64,000 nucleotides of DNA from Mucilaginibacter yixingensis (GTDB taxonomy: Bacteria; Bacteroidota; Bacteroidia; Sphingobacteriales; Sphingobacteriaceae), in NCBI RefSeq assembly GCF_041080815.1, contig NZ_CP160205.1, positions 4,588,001-4,652,000 of the forward strand, written 5' to 3'. A program made the position numbers and the translations under genes. A model generated the notes under the pieces. The model was not told where the DNA came from, searched no databases, and saw nothing but the letters and a program-made list of their open reading frames with translations. This document shows, one piece after another, positions 27,993-36,366 of this stretch. Numbering within the stretch: position 1 is the stretch's first letter; each line of letters begins with the position of its first letter.

Positions 27993-29222
27993 ATGATCGA
28001 TCACCAGGTACACACGCTGCCCAACGGCATCAGACTATTGTTTAAGCACACCCCATCGCACATTACCCATTGCTGCTTTATGGTGAATGCCGGCGCACGC
28101 GATGAGGCCGAAGGTAAAGACGGACTGGCCCATTTTATAGAACACCTCTTATTTAAAGCTACCAAGCGCCGTAACACAGCCCAGATCCTGAATCACCTGG
28201 AACTGGTGGGGGCCGATCTGAATGCCTACACCACCAAAGAATATACCTGCCTGCACGCATCGTTACTAAAGCAACACCTTGAACGCGCACTCGACTTGTT
28301 TGAAGACCTGGTGTTTCACTCCACCTTCCCGCAGGAGGAACTGGAGAAAGAGCGCGGCGTGATACTGGATGAAATTGCCTCGTACCTTGACCAGCCCGAA
28401 GAAGCCATTATGGATGATTTTGAGGGACTGATTTTTAAAGGCCATACCCTGGGCAACAACATTCTGGGCGCGACAGAGAGCGTAAAGAACCTGAGCAAAA
28501 CGGATATTGATCACTTTATCCAAAGCAATTACAATACCGCCGAGATGATCTTCGGCGTATCTGGTGATTATGACTTTAAGAAGCTGATCAAACTGTTTGA
28601 AAAGTATTTTGCAGCCATCCCGGCGCATCATCCGGTTAAGCATCGCCTAGCGCCTAAAGCAGTTAAAGCTGAAGATATCAGCGTGAGCAAACCCATCACC
28701 CAAACACATTGCGTGCTGGGCGGGCAGGCCTATTCATCGGCTCACCCCTATCGTTATGGCCTTTTACTGCTCAATAACTATCTGGGCGGCATGGGCATGA
28801 GCAGTAGGCTGAACCTGGAAATTCGAGAAAAACATGGGATTGCCTATACCATCGAGTCAAGCTATACCTCGCTTACCGATACCGGCATTTTCAACATTTA
28901 CTTTGGTACCGATGAGGAGAAAGCAGCCAAGGCCATGAAACTGGTATACCGCGAGTTGAAGCGTCTGCGCGATAAAAAGCTGGGCACCGTGCAACTGCAC
29001 CAGGCCAAACAAAAATTCATAGGTCAGATAGCCCTGGCCGAAGAAAACCGGATGAGCCTCATCCTATCCATGACCAAAAGCCTGCTTGATTTTAACCGGA
29101 TTGATACACTGGAAGAAGTTTTTGAGAAGGTAAACGCCGTAACAGCCGAGGAATTGCTGGAAATTAGCAATGAGATTTTGCAGCCCGAAGCATTATCTGT
29201 TTTAACTTTTGAACCGGAATAA
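27993..29222 (+). CDS. M16 family metallopeptidase (single module, cytosolic)
   Basis: A 409-residue M16 peptidase with zinc motif HFIEH (residues 47-51) and distal glutamate region ERGVILDEIASY (about 120-130). There is no signal peptide, and it is one module long, so it resembles mitochondrial-processing-peptidase-like bacterial proteins (YmxG/PqqL type) that work as dimers. The C-terminal module with REKHGIAYTIESSYTS is complete. Substrate unknown. It contrasts with the exported two-module M16 protein at 19561. Confidence 0.92.
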   Translation: MIDHQVHTLPNGIRLLFKHTPSHITHCCFMVNAGARDEAEGKDGLAHFIEHLLFKATKRRNTAQILNHLELVGADLNAYTTKEYTCLHASLLKQHLERALDLFEDLVFHSTFPQEELEKERGVILDEIASYLDQPEEAIMDDFEGLIFKGHTLGNNILGATESVKNLSKTDIDHFIQSNYNTAEMIFGVSGDYDFKKLIKLFEKYFAAIPAHHPVKHRLAPKAVKAEDISVSKPITQTHCVLGGQAYSSAHPYRYGLLLLNNYLGGMGMSSRLNLEIREKHGIAYTIESSYTSLTDTGIFNIYFGTDEEKAAKAMKLVYRELKRLRDKKLGTVQLHQAKQKFIGQIALAEENRMSLILSMTKSLLDFNRIDTLEEVFEKVNAVTAEELLEISNEILQPEALSVLTFEPE

Positions 29223-29223
29223 C

Positions 29224-29250
29224 CCCTATAAATCTCCCCGAAGGGGAGAC
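29224..29250. repeat. repeat family C short palindrome
   Basis: AAATCTCCCCGAAGGGGAGA hairpin directly between two convergent genes; could act as a weak terminator. Confidence 0.5.
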
Positions 29251-29259
29251 TTGCTTCAT

Positions 29260-29862
29260 CTATTTCAAATCTTGGTGTATCAAACGGAACAGTTTTATTT
29301 GTGGGTCGATCCAGAAGTATCTTTTCCATAGATAGTGATACTCGCCTTGCTGATCCGCACTAATATTGGCTTCTTGTCTCAACTTTCCCGCCCTGATAGT
29401 GGCAGCATATTGAGCAACATCCGTAACTATTGGTGGAAGAAAAAAGTATTTAAGTTTTCGCCTTTTCTTGAACCAGGCATCACGAGCGTTCAATATTTTA
29501 ATAATGGTCAAAGCATAGGGTATTGACAGACATGCGCCCAATGCCCGCTTAATCATCGGATATTGGCAGTTAAACTCAAGCGAGTAATACCTGCCACGCT
29601 GCCGATATAGAAAAATATTAGCTAGTTGCGTGTAACTCTCTTTCACATCGCATCCTACACCGGCCTTTGTTAATGAGTCTTTGGGCAATATTGCAACAGA
29701 ACATTCGCCGCAAACTTCATTGTAATAAAGCATGGTATCTACACCCGCGTTTCTTAATGAATCAGCAATATGGCTTGACCAGGTTATAATACTGATCTTC
29801 TGCGAGTTGGCGACTGAACAGACCGATAAGATAAACAGTATTAGCATTGCTGCTTTTTTCAT
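29260..29862 (-). CDS. secreted hypothetical protein
   Basis: A 200-residue exported protein with a signal peptide ending near VANSQ (about 21). It has four cysteines in the central part (VCGEC, GVGCDV, EFNCQYP), suggesting disulfides, and an internal hydrophobic stretch near 110-125. Family not recognised. The end is basic and aromatic. It is monocistronic, divergent from def. Confidence 0.65.
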   Translation of the reverse strand: MKKAAMLILFILSVCSVANSQKISIITWSSHIADSLRNAGVDTMLYYNEVCGECSVAILPKDSLTKAGVGCDVKESYTQLANIFLYRQRGRYYSLEFNCQYPMIKRALGACLSIPYALTIIKILNARDAWFKKRRKLKYFFLPPIVTDVAQYAATIRAGKLRQEANISADQQGEYHYLWKRYFWIDPQIKLFRLIHQDLK

Positions 29863-29954
29863 GATATGGTTCCGGTTAATGATATGACAATACTAATTTA
29901 AGATATTACATCAAAAAGCTACGCAAGAAACCCACCCCGGCCACCTTCTCCCTG

Positions 29955-29986
29955 TTTGTAATCAATCTAAAAAGGCTGTAAATTTG
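29955..29986 (+). promoter_or_regulatory. consensus Bacteroidota promoter of def
   Basis: TTTG at 29955-29958 and TAAATTTG at 29979-29986, exactly 20 bases apart: the full -33/-7 consensus of the Bacteroidota primary sigma factor. The ATG at 29991 follows four bases later, so def mRNA is predicted to be leaderless or nearly so. Confidence 0.85.
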
Positions 29987-29990
29987 TATT

Positions 29991-30563
29991 ATGAAATTAC
30001 CGATCATCGCCTATGGCGACCCAGTACTGCGTAAAAAGGCACGCGATATTAGTCCGCAAGAATACCCCAACATTAAACAGTTTGCCGAAGACATGTTTGA
30101 AACCATGTATAACGCCCGGGGTGTAGGACTGGCTGCGCCGCAGGTGGGTCACTCTATCCGCATGTTTGTAATTGATGCCTCGCCGTTTGATGATGACGAG
30201 CCGGAGCTGAAAGACTTTAAAAAAGTATTCATCAACGCCTGTATTGAAGAAGAAACCGGCGAAGAATGGGCTTTTAACGAAGGCTGCCTGAGCATACCAG
30301 ACATTCGCGAGGACGTTTACCGCCAGCCGGTAGTGCGCCTGTCATACTATGACGAGGAGTGGAAACACCACGAAGAAACTTTTAAAGGTCTGGCTGCCCG
30401 CGTAATTCAGCACGAGTATGACCATATTGAAGGCAAGCTGTTCACCGATAAACTAAACCCACTACGCAAGCGCCTGATTGAAAAGAAACTGGGCGAAATT
30501 TCACGCGGGATGGTAAGTGTTGATTATAAAATGAAATTTCCGGCAGTAAAGAAAGGAAGATAA
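29991..30563 (+). CDS. def: peptide deformylase
   Basis: A 190-residue metalloenzyme that removes the N-formyl group from nascent proteins. The three motifs are intact: GVGLAAPQ (about 40-47), EGCLSIP (Cys metal ligand, about 100-106) and QHEYDHIEG (HExxH-type metal ligands, about 142-150). The acidic insert DASPFDDDEPELKDF is typical of Bacteroidota forms. It is transcribed from the consensus promoter just upstream. Confidence 0.97.
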   Translation: MKLPIIAYGDPVLRKKARDISPQEYPNIKQFAEDMFETMYNARGVGLAAPQVGHSIRMFVIDASPFDDDEPELKDFKKVFINACIEEETGEEWAFNEGCLSIPDIREDVYRQPVVRLSYYDEEWKHHEETFKGLAARVIQHEYDHIEGKLFTDKLNPLRKRLIEKKLGEISRGMVSVDYKMKFPAVKKGR

Positions 30564-30584
30564 TTGAGACGCGAATGACAATCT

Positions 30585-30680
30585 CGTCATTGCGAGGAAC
30601 GAAGCAATCTCTGTACTTGCACATCAGATTTGCATGTTCGAATATCCTTTGCAGAGATTGCTTCGTTCCTCGCAATGACG
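30585..30680. repeat. repeat family A palindrome, copy 2
   Basis: A 96-base element: left arm CGTCATTGCGAGGAACGAAG, then CAATCTCTG; right arm CAGAGATTG, then CTTCGTTCCTCGCAATGACG, with a variable centre. Same length and arms as copies at 40825 and 44821. Confidence 0.9.
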
Positions 30681-30712
30681 TGTTGGTTACTGCACCTCGC
30701 GACAGTTCATAA

Positions 30713-30756
30713 AAAAAGAGAAGGCCTGCTATATTGATAGCAGGCCTTCTCTTTTT
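30713..30756. terminator. bidirectional terminator between def and fasciclin genes
   Basis: A 20-base-pair perfect stem with 4-base loop (arms at 30713-30732 and 30737-30756), A-run and T-run on the two ends, between convergent genes. Confidence 0.92.
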
Positions 30757-30772
30757 ATAAATCATACGATAA

Positions 30773-31285
30773 TTACTTCACACCTATGCAATGGTCAATA
30801 CCATGCACCACGCCATGCGGGTCTTTAATATCAAATGCCAGAAAGTGGATCTGATTGCCTGCGGCATCGGTAAGCAATATTTTATTGCCAGCTACTTTTT
30901 GTATTTTAAGTGTTTGGCCAGAAAGCGTAACCAACGTGGTTCTGCCCTTGCCCGCGGTTAACTTGGCAGCAAGTGCCATCATGGTCAATTTGCCTTTTAC
31001 AATGTGTCCTTTCAGGAAGTTGGCCATAGCTGCAGGATCTGCACTCAGGCTATCCATTTTGCTGGTGGGCATTTCGCGGAAGGTGGTGTTATCTGGTGCA
31101 AATACGGTGTAAGTTACCGCCTTTGCCAAATCTGCACCAATGTTTGATGCGCGCACCAGGCTGGCAAATTTGTAGTACTCAGACTCATCGCTAATGCCAC
31201 CTAATAAAGAGGCTTGTGCCTTACTTTTCAAACTAAATGCCAGCAGGGCCACTGCGGCAAACAATACCATTCGGAATTTTCTCAT
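30773..31285 (-). CDS. secreted fasciclin (FAS1) domain protein
   Basis: A 170-residue exported protein. The signal peptide ends near LKSKAQ (about 24). One FAS1 domain fills the rest: YTVFAPDNTTFREMP (H1-like motif region, about 62-76), LKGHIVKGKLT, and the closing HGVVHGIDHCIGVK (second conserved His region). FAS1 domains mediate adhesion or polymer binding. Only one copy is present. Terminator shared with def. Confidence 0.92.
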   Translation of the reverse strand: MRKFRMVLFAAVALLAFSLKSKAQASLLGGISDESEYYKFASLVRASNIGADLAKAVTYTVFAPDNTTFREMPTSKMDSLSADPAAMANFLKGHIVKGKLTMMALAAKLTAGKGRTTLVTLSGQTLKIQKVAGNKILLTDAAGNQIHFLAFDIKDPHGVVHGIDHCIGVK

Positions 31286-31475
31286 AGGAAATATTATATA
31301 TAATCAGTTGTGTGGTAAATTTAACAAAGGGCAATGTTAAGTGTTCCATTTACACGGTTGAAATATTGAAATCTATTCAAATCGTTACTTAACAACCGCG
31401 CCATTCATGCATGGGGTTAACTATATTAGGTGAAACAATTATGAACAGGGCGCCTGCCCACCCCAACTTACCGAT

Positions 31476-32735
31476 ATGCATACCAACAGACGTAATTTTT
31501 TGGCTACTGCCGCTTTGGGCAGCGTGGCCGCCGCGTTGCCATTAACCTCTTTCGGCAAAACCAATGATGCCACCGAGGCCGAATACGCCCGACTTGACGC
31601 AGCCGCAAAACGCCCGGTACTAAAAAAAGAACTTTTTAAAGACCCGGTGATTATTGACAACATTGAATTGCTGCGCTACAAGGATACCTTTTTATGCCGC
31701 GTACGCTCAAAAGACGGCGCCGTTGGCATGGCCGTGGGTAACAGCCTGCAAATGCGTTACCTGTACCCCATTTTCGTTAATCGCCTGCAGCCGTTTTTTA
31801 TTGGTAAAGACGCCCGTAACCTGGAGGCCCTGCTGGAAGAAGTTTATGTGTACGATAGCAATTACAAGCTGCAAAGCGTTGCCTTTTGGGATCCGGTAGC
31901 TACCCTGGAGTTTGCCCTGCTGGATATGATGGGCCGCATTGCCAACAAATCCATCGGTCAGCTGATTGGCGATATTCATCACAAAGAAATTCATGTTTAC
32001 CAAGCCAATAGCGAGCGCGATATTACCGCTGAAGAAACCATCAGGCATCTGCAGGCGCAACTAGCGCAATCGCAAGCCAAAGCCATTAAATTTAAGCTGG
32101 GCGGCCGGATGAGCCATGTAGAATATCCGGCTAAGCGCTCAGAACAGTTGATCCCGCTGGTGCGCAAAACCTTTGGCGATGATATGGTGATTTCTGCCGA
32201 TGCCAATGGTTCTTATGACGTGAAGGAAGCCATTCGCATTGGTAAGATCATGGAAGAGTATAAATACGCCTTCTATGAAGAACCCGTACCGTTTGACTGG
32301 TATCAGGAAACCCGTCAAGTGGCCGACGCGCTTAACATCCCAATTGCCGGTGGCGAACAGGAACCAAGCCTGCGTAACTTCCGCTGGTTGCTGGGCACCA
32401 AAACGCTCAAAATAGTACAGCAAGACCAGTTTTACTTTGGCGGCATGATTCGCTCTATGCGCGTAGCCCGTATGGCCGAAGTGATGGGCGCTGTATGCAC
32501 GCCGCACACCACAGGTGATGGCTTTGGCTATGTGTACCTGGCGCACTTTATCTCGGCTATTCCTAACGCCGGCAAATACCACGAGTTTAAAGACCTGAGC
32601 AAAAATCTGCCGTTTGAATGTAAAGACTCTTCATTAAAAAGCGAGAACGGTGTGGTTAAAATACCACAAGGTCCAGGCCTGGGTGTAGATATCGACCCGG
32701 ATTATGTAAAGAAACATACTGTTGTTACAGCATAA
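31476..32735 (+). CDS. Tat-exported mandelate racemase/muconate lactonizing enzyme family protein
   Basis: A 419-residue enolase-superfamily enzyme. The N-terminus TNRRNFLATAALGSVAAAL is a twin-arginine signal, so the folded, metal-loaded enzyme is expected in the periplasm. The C-terminal barrel shows KFKLGGR (KxK region), metal ligands in VISADANGSYDV, FYEEPVPFDW and AGGEQEPS, and a late HTTGDGFG. The exact substrate (acid sugar racemisation or dehydration) cannot be read from sequence. No sugar-utilisation genes are adjacent. Confidence 0.9.
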   Translation: MHTNRRNFLATAALGSVAAALPLTSFGKTNDATEAEYARLDAAAKRPVLKKELFKDPVIIDNIELLRYKDTFLCRVRSKDGAVGMAVGNSLQMRYLYPIFVNRLQPFFIGKDARNLEALLEEVYVYDSNYKLQSVAFWDPVATLEFALLDMMGRIANKSIGQLIGDIHHKEIHVYQANSERDITAEETIRHLQAQLAQSQAKAIKFKLGGRMSHVEYPAKRSEQLIPLVRKTFGDDMVISADANGSYDVKEAIRIGKIMEEYKYAFYEEPVPFDWYQETRQVADALNIPIAGGEQEPSLRNFRWLLGTKTLKIVQQDQFYFGGMIRSMRVARMAEVMGAVCTPHTTGDGFGYVYLAHFISAIPNAGKYHEFKDLSKNLPFECKDSSLKSENGVVKIPQGPGLGVDIDPDYVKKHTVVTA

Positions 32736-32745
32736 AAAAAAGTTT

Positions 32746-32773
32746 GTCATCACGTTCGCACCTCGCAATGACG
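32746..32773. repeat. repeat family A, truncated copy
   Basis: GTCATCACGTTCGCACCTCGCAATGACGTG-type sequence (outer arms GTCAT and CCTCGCAATGACG) keeps only the ends of family A; the centre is lost. Confidence 0.55.
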
Positions 32774-32814
32774 TGATAGTGTATGTTTAGCCATCATCTT
32801 GAGTTAATTAGCAT

Positions 32815-32851
32815 AAAAGCCCTCATTTCTACAGAAGAAATGAGGGCTTTT
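32815..32851 (+). terminator. terminator after the enolase-superfamily gene
   Basis: A 16-base-pair perfect stem (AAAAGCCCTCATTTCT with its complement) and 5-base loop. It lies 80 bases after the stop codon, beyond the family A remnant. Confidence 0.85.
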
Positions 32852-32912
32852 CATTCTGCCCGATACTACATATTATAGATCCGGGAACAAAAATTTCTCT
32901 AAAAAAATTTGC

Positions 32913-32952
32913 GCAGTCAAATAACTGCATTATATTGCAGTCACTTAGCTGC
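32913..32952 (+). promoter_or_regulatory. operator-like array of four half-sites upstream of the arsR-type gene
   Basis: Half-sites GCAGT (32913), ACTGC (32924), GCAGT (32937) and GCTGC (32948) alternate in orientation at 11-13 base steps, forming three overlapping palindromes; the central ACTGCA-N6-TGCAGT at 32924-32941 is perfect. It sits 8-47 bases before the regulator start, the place expected for autoregulation by a dimeric winged-helix repressor. Confidence 0.65.
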
Positions 32953-32959
32953 ATAAATA

Positions 32960-33295
32960 ATGGAGACACGTAGAGATGTATTTCAAGCCATAGCCGATCC
33001 TACCCGCCGGGCCATACTGGCGCTGGTTGTTGCCCAAGCCATGACGCCGGGCGCCATAGCCGGAAACTTTAACTCATCCAGACAAACTATCTCCAAGCAC
33101 ATCCAGATTTTAACTGAATGTGAACTGCTGAATCAAACACAAAACGGCCGAGAAATCTTTTATCATTTCAATGCCAATAAATTAAAAGAAGTAGCAGCAT
33201 GGCTGGAACCCTACCGCAAATTATGGGAAACACGGCTTGATGCGATTGATGACCTGCTGAAAGAAATGCAGGCATCGCCAAAAACCGACAAGTAA
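32960..33295 (+). CDS. ArsR family winged-helix transcriptional regulator
   Basis: A 111-residue DNA-binding protein. The opening RRDVFQAIADPTRRAILALV, winged-helix core (NFNSSRQTISKHIQILTECELLNQTQNGREIFYHFN, split by helix turns) and C-terminal WLEPYRKLWETRLDAIDDLL are typical of the ArsR subgroup paired with SRPBCC proteins. It lacks the metal-binding CxC motif, so metal sensing is not supported; the inducer is unknown. It begins an operon with the VOC and SRPBCC genes, gaps 26 and 28 bases. Confidence 0.92.
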   Translation: METRRDVFQAIADPTRRAILALVVAQAMTPGAIAGNFNSSRQTISKHIQILTECELLNQTQNGREIFYHFNANKLKEVAAWLEPYRKLWETRLDAIDDLLKEMQASPKTDK

Positions 33296-33321
33296 TTATT
33301 AATCACATAAAACAAACAGAG

Positions 33322-33747
33322 ATGAACAACCAAATGTATCCTTGCTTATGGTTTGATGGTCAGGCCAGGGCTGCAGCAGATTTTTACTGCACCATCTTCC
33401 CTGACTCAAAAATCATCAATGACTCTGGGATGGTCGTAAACTTTGAACTAAACGGGACCCTCTTTATGGGTCTGAACGGCGGCCCTCATTTTAAATTTAA
33501 TGAAGCTGTTTCTTTTGTTATCCCCTGCAAAGATCAGCAGGAAATTGATCATTACTGGGATCGGCTGACGTCAGACGGTGGGCAGGAGAGCCAGTGTGGT
33601 TGGTGTAAAGACAAATTTGGCCTGTCATGGCAGGTAGTGCCAAGCATATTAGGTGAGCTAATGTCAGACCCTCAAAAAGGACCGCGTGTGGTACAGGCAT
33701 TTATGCAGATGAAGAAATTTGATATTGAAACCTTGAAAAATGCCTAG
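33322..33747 (+). CDS. VOC superfamily protein, PhnB-like
   Basis: A 141-residue cytosolic protein with two beta-alpha-beta-beta-beta units of the vicinal-oxygen-chelate fold (PCLWFDGQARAAADFYCTIF at the start, and FVIPCKDQQEIDHYWDRL later). CGWCKDKFGLSWQVVP is a signature of the PhnB/3-demethylubiquinone-methyltransferase-like group. The catalytic role is unknown. It is the middle gene of the ArsR operon. Confidence 0.88.
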   Translation: MNNQMYPCLWFDGQARAAADFYCTIFPDSKIINDSGMVVNFELNGTLFMGLNGGPHFKFNEAVSFVIPCKDQQEIDHYWDRLTSDGGQESQCGWCKDKFGLSWQVVPSILGELMSDPQKGPRVVQAFMQMKKFDIETLKNA

Positions 33748-33775
33748 GCAATAAAAAGATCAGGAGGTAAAAATT

Positions 33776-34252
33776 ATGGCCAAGCAAGTTCAGGTAACTA
33801 AAGTATTTAATGCGCCTGTAGAAATGGTGTGGCGGGTTTGGGTTGAGCCGCAGCTGATTAAACGATGGTGGGGACCCAGGCATTTTATATCGCCAATGGC
33901 GCAAATTGACTTCCGGGTGGGTGGCCGATCGCTGGTGAGTATGAAGGCTCCGCAGGAAATGGGCGGCCGCGAATGGTATTCTATTTGGGATTACGTAAAA
34001 ATCGACCCGCTAAAAACAATTGAGTTTATACAAAGCCTGGCAGATGAGAACGGTCAGAAAACCAACCCTGTCAGCGTAGGCATGCCGGCAGATTTTCCCT
34101 CAGAGATCCAAACGATAGTAACCTTCCGCGAGCTTGGGCCAAACCAAACAGAAATGACCGTTACTGAATATGCAGACTTTGGCACCATGAGCAACTTTGC
34201 CCAAATTGGTCTTGAACAAAGCCTGGATAAGATGGCAGCGATCTTTAGTTGA
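33776..34252 (+). CDS. SRPBCC/AHSA1 domain protein
   Basis: A 158-residue protein with the Aha1/START-like helix-grip fold: VTKVFNAPVEMVWRVWVEPQ at the start, IKRWWGPRHF, and a C-terminal helix after NFAQIGLEQSLDKM. Such proteins bind small hydrophobic ligands and often sit with ArsR regulators. An unusually strong ribosome-binding site AGGAGGT lies 7-8 bases upstream, rare in Bacteroidota, which use little Shine-Dalgarno pairing. Last gene of the ArsR operon. Confidence 0.9.
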   Translation: MAKQVQVTKVFNAPVEMVWRVWVEPQLIKRWWGPRHFISPMAQIDFRVGGRSLVSMKAPQEMGGREWYSIWDYVKIDPLKTIEFIQSLADENGQKTNPVSVGMPADFPSEIQTIVTFRELGPNQTEMTVTEYADFGTMSNFAQIGLEQSLDKMAAIFS

Positions 34253-34311
34253 TCAACTGGCTTATTTTTACGTCCCGTATCTCCTTTAAATACCTATATA
34301 AACAGAAAAAG

Positions 34312-34376
34312 CCCTCATTCCGGCACAAGTGCCGGGATAAGGGCCTGATTGCGGAGTGGACGACACCGGGGCCCAC
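34312..34376. terminator. tandem hairpins between convergent genes
   Basis: First hairpin: GCCCT-cat-TCCGGCA paired with TGCCGG-gat-AAGGGC around a CAAG loop. Second: GGAGTGG with CCACTCC. There is no long T-run on the plus strand, though an A-run at 34301-34310 would serve the opposite strand. Confidence 0.6.
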
Positions 34377-34476
34377 TCCAGCAATAAGCTATGTTACTAG
34401 CTTTATTTTTACAAAGCCTGTCAACTATTATGACAGCCACAGACTTTGAAGAAAAAACGAAACTGTTCTTGTCAGA

Positions 34477-35280
34477 CTAACCTTGCCCTGGTTGATACAT
34501 TCTTTTTTCAACCGGCTGATAATACTCCTGCAGATTTTCAGGAATCCTGGCGTTATAACCTAAAACCTGCCTTAAATGTGGATTTAACTCTTCGCCAAAG
34601 GCATAACCAAGCGCTCTTGGGTAATCCAGTTGTGGCTTAAAGAACGGGCGGGTAAAAGCCCCGGTTAGCGCTCTTCTGGGCTGGTCGGTATAGTTCTTAC
34701 CGGCAGCGTGCCATAAATTGGCATCAAACGCAATCATGCTGCCCTTTTTTGCTACAGCACGATCGGCATTATTGTAAAAATGCTCGTCATCCGGTTTTTC
34801 TTCGTTGGTGTGCGAGCCGGATAGAAACCAGGTAGCGCCGTTTTCAAGCGTAAAGTCATCAAGGACAACCATAAACTGAAGCATCAGCTTAAAATCACCC
34901 GTAAAACTCCTGATATCGCGATGTACGTTTTGAACATATCTCCCGGCACTTTTGGTATTGATGACGGCCCCTAACGAGTTGATGATATAATTGCCACCCA
35001 GAAAATGCCTTATCTGGGCATCGCAATACTTTTGATCGAGGAAATGGAGGGCAAACGTATCCCGCTCTACCAGGTGATGTAGTGTTCCATCCATATTTTC
35101 GGCTATCCCGTTCGCTATCTGTATCTCCCGCCTTTTTTGGTATGAACCACTTAGCGAATCAATCATTTCCTGCAAAAGAGCGGGGTTGATTACGTCTTCA
35201 TAAATAATCCAACCATGCTCTTTAATAACACGGTCAAATGAATCCAAATCGGCGTCTGAATATTTAAACTTGTTTTCCAT
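34477..35280 (-). CDS. phytanoyl-CoA dioxygenase (PhyH) family protein
   Basis: A 267-residue Fe(II)/2-oxoglutarate-dependent oxygenase. The iron triad is present: His120 and Asp122 in NVHRDIRSF and His191 in NLWHAAGKN, with Arg202/203 positioned to bind 2-oxoglutarate. The family hydroxylates varied small molecules, so the substrate cannot be named. It starts 4 bases after the FemAB-like gene and is the third gene of a GT2/FemAB/PhyH operon. Confidence 0.88.
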   Translation of the reverse strand: MENKFKYSDADLDSFDRVIKEHGWIIYEDVINPALLQEMIDSLSGSYQKRREIQIANGIAENMDGTLHHLVERDTFALHFLDQKYCDAQIRHFLGGNYIINSLGAVINTKSAGRYVQNVHRDIRSFTGDFKLMLQFMVVLDDFTLENGATWFLSGSHTNEEKPDDEHFYNNADRAVAKKGSMIAFDANLWHAAGKNYTDQPRRALTGAFTRPFFKPQLDYPRALGYAFGEELNPHLRQVLGYNARIPENLQEYYQPVEKRMYQPGQG

Positions 35281-35284
35281 GTTA

Positions 35285-36349
35285 TTAATTTGCTATTTGA
35301 AATATAGGGTCTCGTTTTTCTTTTGGCTGCCTGTAAAGCGGGAAGTAGCCCGATTGCAGATCAATATCGGCGCCTGCCTTGGCAACAATAGCATCATACG
35401 CCTCGCGGTCATTAACGTAGCGCCATATATGATCTTTTACCTGCAGGTTTGAGAAACGCTTTTTAAACTCAAAAAGTGAATCTTCTTTACCACCCACACC
35501 GCCGCCAAGATGAAAGATCTTTTTGCCAAGCCGCCTTCCCATCACGCTTATTTCGTCTGTTAACAGCTTGCTTGGCGATTCACTCAAATAATCAGGAGAT
35601 GTGGCAGAAAGATGGTTTCTGATAATAGTATCTGACAGCAATACCAGGGCCCCGCAAGTGAGCACAGTTCCGTCATACACCAGCAGAAGCTTACTGTCAA
35701 ACCCCTCCAATTCTAATATGGTGGTAAAGTATGCCTCGTCAAAGTAATACATGGGTGCGGCATGTAAGCGATCCATGTTTTTGTGATAAACATCAACAAA
35801 AGCCTTAATCTCGTCTGCATTGGTTGCTTCTTTAATCAGATAACCCTTATTGCGCAGTTGCCGTACCTGGCGGGAGAGTCTCTTTTCATAACCGCTCCGT
35901 TGATCATCAATGGACGAGGACAGATCCATGTATAAAGTTGACCCATTTTCAACTACGCCGCCTATATTTTCCAGCAAATGGCACTGATCTATAAACGGGT
36001 GAAGCCTTGAAAATATACAAATGGCGCGCTGGTCGGTCATAAAACGCTTAAATGCTGCCGTAAAGTCAGCCAAGATTACTTCTGATAGTTCTGTTATATT
36101 AACGTTAGAGATTGGGCCGCAATAACCGTATACCGACGTCATATCATAAAAATCAGTACCCTCAACTTTTCTTTTCACAACAGGCAAAGCAATAAACATA
36201 TCGCCCTCCTCATACACAAATAGCAACGGCTCTCCTTCAGTGTTTAACGACTGATAGGTACAAGAATGAAATACGTCGTGCAGCAGTGATCTATTGACGT
36301 AGTCATCCCATTCTTTTCTGTATTGTACAGTAAAACTACGGTATCCCAT
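35285..36349 (-). CDS. FemAB/GNAT-like acyl- or aminoacyltransferase
   Basis: A 354-residue protein with the double-GNAT layout of FemAB/FemX-type or BioF2-like transferases: an N-terminal YRKEWDDYVNRSLLHDVFHS, central KRLSRQVRQLRNKGYLIKEA, and a C-terminal GNAT half with VYDGTVLTCGALVLLSD and KKIFHLGGGVGGKEDSLFEFKK. There is no membrane segment. FemX-like enzymes add amino acids to cell-wall precursors, but in surface-glycan loci such proteins acylate sugars; which applies is unknown. Middle gene of the three-gene cluster. Confidence 0.75.
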   Translation of the reverse strand: MGYRSFTVQYRKEWDDYVNRSLLHDVFHSCTYQSLNTEGEPLLFVYEEGDMFIALPVVKRKVEGTDFYDMTSVYGYCGPISNVNITELSEVILADFTAAFKRFMTDQRAICIFSRLHPFIDQCHLLENIGGVVENGSTLYMDLSSSIDDQRSGYEKRLSRQVRQLRNKGYLIKEATNADEIKAFVDVYHKNMDRLHAAPMYYFDEAYFTTILELEGFDSKLLLVYDGTVLTCGALVLLSDTIIRNHLSATSPDYLSESPSKLLTDEISVMGRRLGKKIFHLGGGVGGKEDSLFEFKKRFSNLQVKDHIWRYVNDREAYDAIVAKAGADIDLQSGYFPLYRQPKEKRDPIFQIAN

Positions 36350-36366
36350 AAAAATATATGTTTAAA

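Noticed and set aside
34333-34400. Possible degenerate tRNA in GCGGAGTGGACGACACC and following sequence
   Set aside because: It begins like the tRNA-Asp 3' end, but no anticodon arm or T arm can be drawn; better explained as a hairpin terminator region.
34249-34449. 66-codon open frame after the SRPBCC gene
   Set aside because: It crosses two terminator hairpins, has no coding character and no ribosome-binding site.
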